DNA from: Ampelocalamus luodianensis
Lineage: Eukaryota; Streptophyta; Magnoliopsida; Poales; Poaceae
DNA length: 64,000 nucleotides
Assembly (NCBI GenBank): GCA_036346255.1
Contig: CM070622.1
Span: 25,012,751-25,076,750 of the forward strand
Reading direction: 5' to 3'
Shown: piece by piece, positions 57,201 through 64,000 of the stretch
Layout: each line of letters begins with the position of its first letter
Numbering within the stretch: the stretch's first letter is position 1
Notes under the pieces: generated by a model
Database searches by the model: none
Told to the model about the DNA's origin: nothing
What the model saw: the letters and a program-made list of their open reading frames with translations, nothing else
Program-made: the position numbers and the translations under genes

Positions 57201-59064
57201 GGAGGGACTACTTTCGTTTTCTTCACGACCATATTCTGGGCAGGCCCACTGCTATTCGTACTAAAACGATCTCTTTCCAAAACAACGATGATCAGGCTGC
57301 TAAATTAATGATTGCAATTTTGACAAGACTTGATTGAATCGATATTGATTGTCTTTGAGTGTCAGCTCTTTACGTTAATTAATTTCAATTCGAAAAAAAA
57401 CTTATTCTTGAAAGATATTCACTACCAATATCAACCATGATTTTTCTCCTATGAAAGCAAGGAGTGCTTACCTTGACGACTAAGCTAGTTCTTATAGCAC
57501 TTCTGCTCTTGATAATCTTAACCACAAGAAGTGTGGCTAGCTTGCCACATTTTTTTGGCAAATAGGGCTGTACAAAACGAGTTTAAACAAATTGAACAAC
57601 CCGCTCAACCCTCGGAACTACACTAGCTTGCATACATGCATGTTGTATGCATGCATGTTGCCAACCCGCTCAACCTGCGTTGAAAAGAAGAGCTCTAATA
57701 ACCAACCAAACAAGTCCTTGGGTATCGCTGTTGGTGATTCCACATAGCTCGTACCATTTCAAGACAAATTTGTACGATTAGCATTTCCCCGGGTTCCGAC
57801 GCGTGTTCACGAAGAAGTCGGGAGTCAAAGAGTGAGGTTGGACCGGGCCTTTGGAGGTAGAAGAGTTACAGCACAAGACAAAAAGCTCAGGATGGAGACG
57901 TGCATTGCATGCCCTCGAAGAGTTTGCTGGAGTGCAAACTGGTAAAGGCGCGCAGAAGTCCGCCTACGATTATCCGAAAGTGCACCCGGTATTCCCCCCA
58001 CGTGCGTGCAAATTAAGTGGCCCGGCATATCCCACGGTGACGATCCCTGCGACGCACCACCACACGTCTCCTCAAGAGCAAGATAGAAAAGAACGTACGT
58101 GAGGTGTACACACACGGGTGATGTGGGAGAACGATGTGTATGTTGGAAAGAAATGTGTGGGCGCTGGCGAGGGGATCGTGTCGAGCATGCATGGGTCGTC
58201 CGCTGCTTTTGACTAGTAGTAGCTTCACAGGCTCGAAGTGTTGTTGCACTCAGCAAAAAGATGCCGATAGCATCAGCTCCCGCCCCCCCTACAGTTGCTT
58301 TCTTTCCTTCAGATAAAAATTGATGGGCTTGGACACACTATTCTTGAGCACCGGTAGATTTTCTCCTGTTCTCGAATGTGCTTGGTCTCTTAATTGATTT
58401 CATACTGTGGTTACACCGGCATCTATAGTTCTATAGTTCTGTGTTCGTATTTTTATATATCTCTACTAAGATTCCACTTGTTCATTATCTGACTTCATGA
58501 ACGTCGTTGTACTGTCAATACAAGCATATGATTCACCGGGTTTTTGCTAGAATTTTATAAAAACAAAACAGTTTAATTCCTGTGAGAATCAAGAAAATTC
58601 TGGTGTTTCAAACGGAGCCCAACTTCTTAACGACCGACTCATCCTACCTATCACATAATCCTCAAAGGAGGTATCTTTTGGCAAAGGCAACATATCCAAT
58701 TCAATCTTATAATCAATTGACATGCAGAGTATCTAAGTGTCTTCCATGTCACAATAAGATACAATATCTATTCCAATTTAGATATACGCGCCCACAGATA
58801 AGTCATAGAACGATGGATTTGGAATGCTCTGCGATCTAAAAACAGAAAAGCAGCCATGTCAACACCACCACCGCCAAATTAAAGTGACATATATCTCGCA
58901 ACACCTAAAAAGAACAACGTTTAACCTTGACAAAAGAATGACAAAAGAACAAAAGAAAAAGAAAAGGAGTACCAAATAAGAGGAACAGGACCCCGAACAC
59001 AAGCTAGACAACAACGTGATGCTTATCCTTGAAAGTTGAAACTAGAACCAACCGATGTATAGCG
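57201..59064. other. Non-genic stretch
   Basis: No gene is recognised. CATACATGCATGTTG repeats near 57635-57660 lie in a small CAACCCGCTCAACC-rich patch that may be a transposon end. Other open frames are short and unsupported. Confidence 0.45.
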
Positions 59065-59301
59065 TGTTAACTCCATTGCATCTCGTTGAAGAACGTAGTA
59101 ATCACAGTAATTCAACAACCAATCACCACATAATAAATGAGCAATCACAAAGAGACGAACGATGTAGACATAATATGGGGAACTTTTTTATTAATAGATT
59201 GATCTCTTTCTGAATACAATGAGGTTCTATTTAAAGACTAAAACCCACCGGGGACAGTTTAGGTATTACGTCCATTAAACCTTAAACAGGGTTTCTCAAC
59301 A
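59065..59301 (-). repeat. 3' LTR of the minus-strand copia element
   Basis: On the minus strand it starts TGTTGAGAAACCC and ends GGAGTTAACA. It is preceded by the polypurine run CCCAAGAGGGG (59302-59312). TAGCG (59060-59064) is the adjacent flank; the matching flank would lie outside the window. Confidence 0.75.
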
Positions 59302-59559
59302 CCCCTCTTGGGCGAATACTGTGTCATGCACATATCTCATTAAAAACTCCTCCCAAAAATCTAGTGGGTAAAAAAGGATCGGAGAAAAGAGTACATTGCA
59401 TCTGCAAGCTGTATTGCATCGTTGTCTCGTTAAAAACTTTTATGTGAGAAATCTTCAGGAAAAATTCACTAAGGGAAAAAAGAGTGCAACCTCTTTACCT
59501 TCTAGGTTAATCTTGAGGACTAAGGTAAAACTTCAAGACATTAAGTGAATTATGATTTA

Positions 59560-60650
59560 GGGGATTCTCCCCCTGATTCCTGCAACTCTCCAAGCCGCTT
59601 CATTCCAATACCACGAATACATCGTTGCTCTAGCTACAGGCTTAAGCAATAACTGGTTTTTCCCAAGTCTTTCATCTCAAACTCCGTCACAAGGTAATAA
59701 CTTGCTTCATTTATGTCCTTTGTGGTTCCGATGATATTCAGATCGTCGACGTAAACTGAGATGATACAAAATCCAATCTAGGACTTCTTTATAAATACGT
59801 AGGGACAATCATTATTATTTGAGTAACCCTTCTTCAGGAGAAAGCCATTTAGTCGGTTGTACCACATTCTTCCCAATTGTTTCAAACCGTACATCGACCT
59901 CTGCAGTTTAACGTTATACATGTTGCGATTAGTATTATTAGGATATGGACTTCTGATTCCTTCGGGGACTCTCATATAGATATCCGTATCCAATGACCTA
60001 TATAAATATGTGGTCACTATATCCATCAACTGCAGTTTTAAATTCATACAAGTTGTCATTGATATTAAGTATCATAACGTGGTTCCACTCATCGTAGGTG
60101 AGTAGGTATCATCGTAATCGATGTCGGGTCTTTGTGTGAACCCTTGTGCTATAAGCCTCGTTTTATATCTCACCACCTAGTTATTCTCATTTCTCTTTCG
60201 GATGAAAACCCATTTGGATCCTACAGGGAACACTTTAGGAGGTGTTCTAGCAACAGGACCGAATATTTTCCTTTTATTTAGCGAGTGCAATTCTGCCTCA
60301 ACTGCTTCTTCCCATTTGACTCAATCTGAGCGCTTCTAGCATTCTGTCATAGACTTTGGTTCTGGATCTAGTTCAAGAGTTTTAGAAATTTTAGAGGCAA
60401 AGTATACGTCAACAACTATAGTCTTTGTTTTATATGACTCTCCCGAGTCCACACAATTTGTGAAAATTTCTTCATTCATTTCTTTCAGCTCCTCGTGATT
60501 TCCCACAATGGAGTCTGGGTGTTCCGATCTCCCAGCGTCAGATTGTGTGCATAAATTTTTGCTAGGGTTACTATCCTCAAAATAGATCACTTCAGGGATT
60601 TTCTCAACATCAGGTTGAGGTTCTTCAATTATCTTATGGAGTGATCTGTC
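59560..60650 (-). pseudogene. Copia reverse transcriptase with RNase H deleted
   Basis: Going along the minus strand: VGSKWVFIRKRNE (60220), QGFTQRPDIDYDDTYSP, LQLMDIVTTYLYRSLDTDIY (60000), MRVPEGI, LQRSMYGLKQLGRMWYNRL, CPYVFIKKS, the catalytic VYVDDLNIIGT (59750) and MKDLGKTSYCLSL. The sequence then jumps to the C-terminal GIGMKRLGELQESGG (about 59610), so the RNase H portion is deleted. A connector with DPEPKSMTEC and SNPSKNLCTQSDAG lies upstream (60336-60600). Stops are few but present (for example near 60330 and 59790). Confidence 0.8.
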
Positions 60651-61346
60651 TTATTCGGTCCTTTGTTTCTGCGGACGTCTCTGCGGAATTAACTCCCGTG
60701 CACCCGAAGGTCTCCCCCTCTTCTTTGCATGAGGGGCATGAGTGGGTTCAGTATCCTTCTAGGGTACTTCTGCTCTCTTTGGTGCATTTACTGTAGGTAT
60801 TTGTGATTTTATCACTCCCTTAAGATTAGTGAAGGCATCTGGCAGACTGTTAGCTATTTGTTGAATATCAATTATTCTCGGAACTTCCTGTTCTGAGTCT
60901 TTGGTGTGTGGATCTAAGGACTAAATGCCAGTGACATTCCAATCTATTTCTCAGCATTCTTTAGAGTGGTACTTATCTCCCTCTAAGGTCGGGAAATTGT
61001 CCTCATCAAAAATACAATTAGCGTACCTAGCCGTGTGCAGATCCCCGTGTCATCGGCTCTAGATATTTAATAATTGACGGAGATTCAAAACCTACATAGA
61101 TTCCCAACTTTTGGTAAGAGCCCATGGTTGTACGCTGTGGTGGTGAAATCGGCACGTATACAACACAGTCGAATTTTCGCAGATGAGAAATACTTGGTTC
61201 TTTTCCACGCACTAATTGCCAGGGGAAATTGGACGCTATGCAGTTGGTCTAAGTTGGATTAATGCAGCAACGCGCAGCACTGTGTGGCCCCAACAGCTGG
61301 TGGGCAGCCTACAATTATCTAAGAGTGGCCTAGCAATAAGTTTTAT

Positions 61347-63039
61347 TGTAGGACCGTAATGGCCACTAGAGGGGGGTGAATAGGAGCACTGTCTCTTTTT
61401 CACATTGATCGAATTCAACACTATTTTCACTTCAATAGCTACGAGAGCTATGAAGATCAATATACAAGTATAGCGGAAGACTTGTATTGAATCCAATCAA
61501 AACCCCAAAGAAAATAGACCGAAATCACTAGAAGCTCAAAACTAAAAGAGAAGGGCGGTCAGACCTCTCGAATGGTAGTCTGACCTTTGGCCTAGCGCGA
61601 TGAAAAGTAAAATCAGCCCGAACGTAAAATCACAAATTTGTCTATCTTTTGATCCACAACTCCAAATTTCACGAAACTTGAAACAAACCTTCTCTAGGAT
61701 GTCAGGAACCTATTTCAATCAAGGATCGTGAATATCATTACCAAAGTTTGGACCTTTTTCTCATTGAGTGAAGATTGTTTCAAAACTGAGTCAAAACCAA
61801 AATATGATCAAAAATTTGCTCGTGGGTAAAATATGATCAACATGATCCTAGATGCATTCCCACATATCACAGCAAGCAAGATCCAAACTAGAAACCAAAG
61901 GAAAACCAACGATTAAAATAAAGCCCCAAAATCACCAAAGAGAAAGCAAAAACAAGAAGAGACTCGTCTTGAGGAATCTTGCTTAGATTGATATCAGATT
62001 GATGTTGGTTTAGAACCACTCCATCCTGGAGGACAAAAGCTCAACACTTGAGCACACAATCAATCCAACTCTCTAGAACCCTAACCTCTCCACTTTCCTC
62101 TCCATAAACTACAAACTAGGGTTTCTCAAATGTCAGGGTTGGGAGGTGCACAGCCAGCACCCCAGCAGCTAGCTTCTAGAGGAAGACATCTAAACGGGCA
62201 CCCGTTAAGCCCTCACACAAACGGGTTTCATTACGCACGTATATTAAAGCGTCGTCTTCAACTACTCTTGACCTAAACCACTTCTCCTTGCATTGTCTTG
62301 CACCGCGGTTTAGCCAAAAGCAATCCATCGCACCGAACTGCCCGTTTGGTCATCCTTATCCATTTTGAGCCATGCTTGAGTCCAACCATCTCATCTGTCA
62401 TCTACGGTCGTTCTGGACCTTGATTCTCCTAACCAAGTCCCGATCCTCCTCACCATTGACCATAGTTGACCACCAAGCGACCTGCACAAGAATAGACCAA
62501 GAGATCGATTCTGGGAACAAATTCTTTGTAACTTGACCCACGTTAGTCAAAACACATATCAGCAATACATGCATCCAGGACCACTATCCACGACCAGTGT
62601 CCAAGACCTCTGTCCACGACCAATGTCCAGGACCTCTTTCCACGACCAGTGTCCATGATCACTGTCTACGACCAGTGTCCACGACCACTGTCTACGTCCA
62701 GCTGGTCGAAACTATGAACAGGACTCGATGAACAATGCTTTGAATGAACAGTATTCGTAATAAATAGTACTTGCAGCTACAGCACTCGAAATAAACAGTA
62801 CTCATAACTTTTGACAACTCGGTACAAATAGCTACGACCACGTGTAGTTGAAGCCTTCTACGACCACGATCAGCTACAACCACGTCCAGCTACCACCACG
62901 TGTGGTAATACCGCCACTCAAATGCAGTCATACCGATTTTACTAAACTTGCAGAAAACGAGTGATTCGACAAACCCTCAACACCATTGCCAATTGTATCA
63001 TCATACTAAAATCATGAGCATATCCCCATGATATCCACA
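61347..63039 (-). mobile_element. Solo LTR (1693 bp) inserted in the copia integrase
   Basis: On the minus strand it begins TGTGGATATCATGGGG and ends ACGGTCCTACA, i.e. TG...CA. A perfect 5-bp target duplication, TTTAT on the plus strand, lies at 61342-61346 and 63040-63044, and removing it restores the integrase reading (IKRI-KLIAR). The end block CACCCCCCTCTAGTGGCC is typical of long-LTR copia families of the SIRE/Maximus kind (from memory). No internal coding sequence is present. Confidence 0.85.
62570..62705 (+). repeat. Minisatellite CCACGACCAGTGTCCA-like, within the solo LTR
   Basis: About eight irregular copies of (T)CCACGACCAGTGTCCA(G/C)GA separate into 12-27 bp steps. Related CACGACC words continue to about 62900. 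Confidence 0.75.
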
Positions 63040-64000
63040 TTTATTCTTTTAATTAACAACTCTGCGAGGCCATTTTGAGTGTGGACATGTGGTACAGAAT
63101 AATCTACTTTAATGCCCAGAACCATACAATAATCATTAAATGCCATTGACGCAAACTCGCCAGCGTTGTCCATCCGAATGGACTTAATCTATTCTTCTAG
63201 AAAATTGGCTCTTAATCTAATTATTTGGGCAATTAATTTTGAGAAAGCATGGTTATGTAGACAACAGACAAACATGGGATCATCTAATAGAGGCATGTCA
63301 TAAGACCATAAAATATCTAAAGGGGCCCAATAGGGGTTGGATAGGTCCACAAATATCACCATGAATTCTCTCCAGAAAACTAGGTGATTCATCTCTTAAT
63401 TTCAAATCAGAGGGTCTAGTAATTCATTTTCCTTTGGCATAAGCAGGGCATATGAAATCTTTAGGTCTAGAAAAATCTGTAGTTTTTATGTTATGGCCAA
63501 CAGAATTATTGATAACTTTTTGCATCATACCCAAACTAGGATAACCTAGACGATCATGCCAGATCTTAAAAATTACTGGGTGTTCAACAATTATTTTCAT
63601 CACAACATAAACTTCAGGTTTGATATAAGTGTAGTACAATCCTGATGAGAAAGAGGGGAGTTTTTCTACCATTTGCTTTTGGCATCCATTAGACTTAGTC
63701 ATGAGTAGGTATTCTGTACCATTATCATTATCGGTTTCTACGTGAAATCCATTCAGACGAATGTCTTTAAAACTGAGGAGGGTACGTTTAGATTCGGGAT
63801 ACAGAAGAGCATCCTCGACTATTATACATGTACCTATCGGGAGAACTATGATGGCCTTTCTAGTGTCGACTATGAGAGCATCGCTTCTAGCGATGCTCAT
63901 GATATTCTCAGTTTTCTTAGTTAATATTTGGAAATATTTAGTTTCCCTAAAGATCGAATTAGTGGTGCAACTGTCTACAAGATAGATTTTCTCTTTCGCC

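Larger units (their letters stand above)
61027..63900 (-). pseudogene. Copia GAG-pre-integrase and integrase, split by a solo LTR
   Basis: The frame at 63900-63424 reads AIIVLPIGTCIIVEDALLYP, HVETDNDNGTEYL, IWHDRLGYPSLGMMQ and CPAYAKGK (zinc-binding His and Cys set). Integrase continues at 63390-63045 (IHGDICGPI, NHAFSKLIAQIIRLRANF, IKSIRMDNAGEFAS, PHVHTQNGLAELLIKRI). It resumes after the insertion at 61341-61027 (KLIARPLLDNCRLPTSCWGH, RGKEPSISHLRKFDC, YVGFESPSIIKYLEPMTR). DNAGEF carries the second catalytic aspartate. Several stops are present besides the insertion. Confidence 0.85.
59065..64000 (-). mobile_element. Minus-strand Ty1/copia element (3' part, runs off the window)
   Basis: A 237-bp 3' LTR (59301-59065), a polypurine tract, reverse transcriptase, integrase and GAG-pre-integrase are met in reverse order going right. 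The 5' part lies beyond 64000. Integrase and GAG-pre-integrase motifs match those of the copia element at 33.5-40.6 kb, and the TGTTGAGAAACCC start resembles its TGTTAGGAAACC, so the lineage is shared. A solo LTR interrupts the integrase. Confidence 0.88.

Noticed and set aside
57560..57692. Small hAT-like element (TAGGGCTGTAC...AGAGCTCTA)
   Set aside because: The ends match poorly and the 8-bp flanks (TTGGCAAA and ATAACCAA) differ.
57825..58256. 143-codon minus-strand open frame
   Set aside because: No domain, overlaps an open frame on the other strand, and the composition explains it.
1..64000. tRNA, rRNA or microRNA genes
   Set aside because: No cloverleaf with A and B boxes or rRNA-like block was recognised by eye; a covariance-model scan would be needed to exclude them.

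Overview
This is nuclear DNA of a flowering plant, almost certainly a grass (Poaceae). The evidence is two intron-bearing plant genes (a two-domain EUL/R40-type lectin and a NAC transcription factor), Tourist-like MITEs, hAT elements with GC-rich subterminal repeats, and deep nests of Ty3/gypsy and Ty1/copia retrotransposons. No bacterial, organellar or free viral sequence is visible.

Only two genes look intact, both on the minus strand. The R40-like lectin gene (about 4.0-5.6 kb) encodes 349 residues with two EUL domains. The NAC gene (29.7-31.4 kb) encodes 365 residues in three exons. From memory, R40 and NAC genes also lie close together near the end of rice chromosome 7, so the window may be a transposon-expanded counterpart. 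That is inference.

Layout. 1-2.8 kb: decayed chromovirus pol. 4.0-5.7 kb: R40-like gene. 5.97-6.73 kb: two abutting Tourist-like MITEs. 6.8-10.4 kb: an element with long inverted arms built from a 30-bp minisatellite, holding a plant-mobile-domain fragment, with one arm split by a non-autonomous hAT element that carries a Bap31-like gene fragment. 12.0-12.5 kb: tandem duplication. 12.7-13.5 kb: gag remnant. 13.5-22.8 kb: gag-only Ty3/gypsy element with about 3.3-kb LTRs. 22.8-25.4 kb: end of a Tat-lineage element with an antisense reading frame and LTR. 26.4-26.9 kb: second minisatellite-type inverted-repeat element. 27.2-27.9 kb: isolated Tat-type LTR. 29.7-31.4 kb: NAC gene. 33.3-40.6 kb: copia element inside a small MITE. 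40.9-45.0 kb: full-length hAT element. 46.0-56.1 kb: Tat-lineage gypsy element with an antisense multi-exon gene and a non-LTR retroposon in its 3' LTR. 59.1-64.0 kb: minus-strand copia element interrupted by a solo LTR.

Several insertions can be fixed to the base because target-site duplications (TSDs) survive: GCTTCAAG for the large hAT, GATGGAGG for the small hAT, GAACG for the copia element, TTTAT for the solo LTR, TAGACTAG for the retroposon, and TTA for the MITEs. The most unusual features are the minisatellite-armed inverted-repeat elements with plant mobile domain cargo, the gene-fragment-carrying hAT, the antisense genes in the Tat elements, and a copia copy with nearly identical LTRs but a dead coding region.
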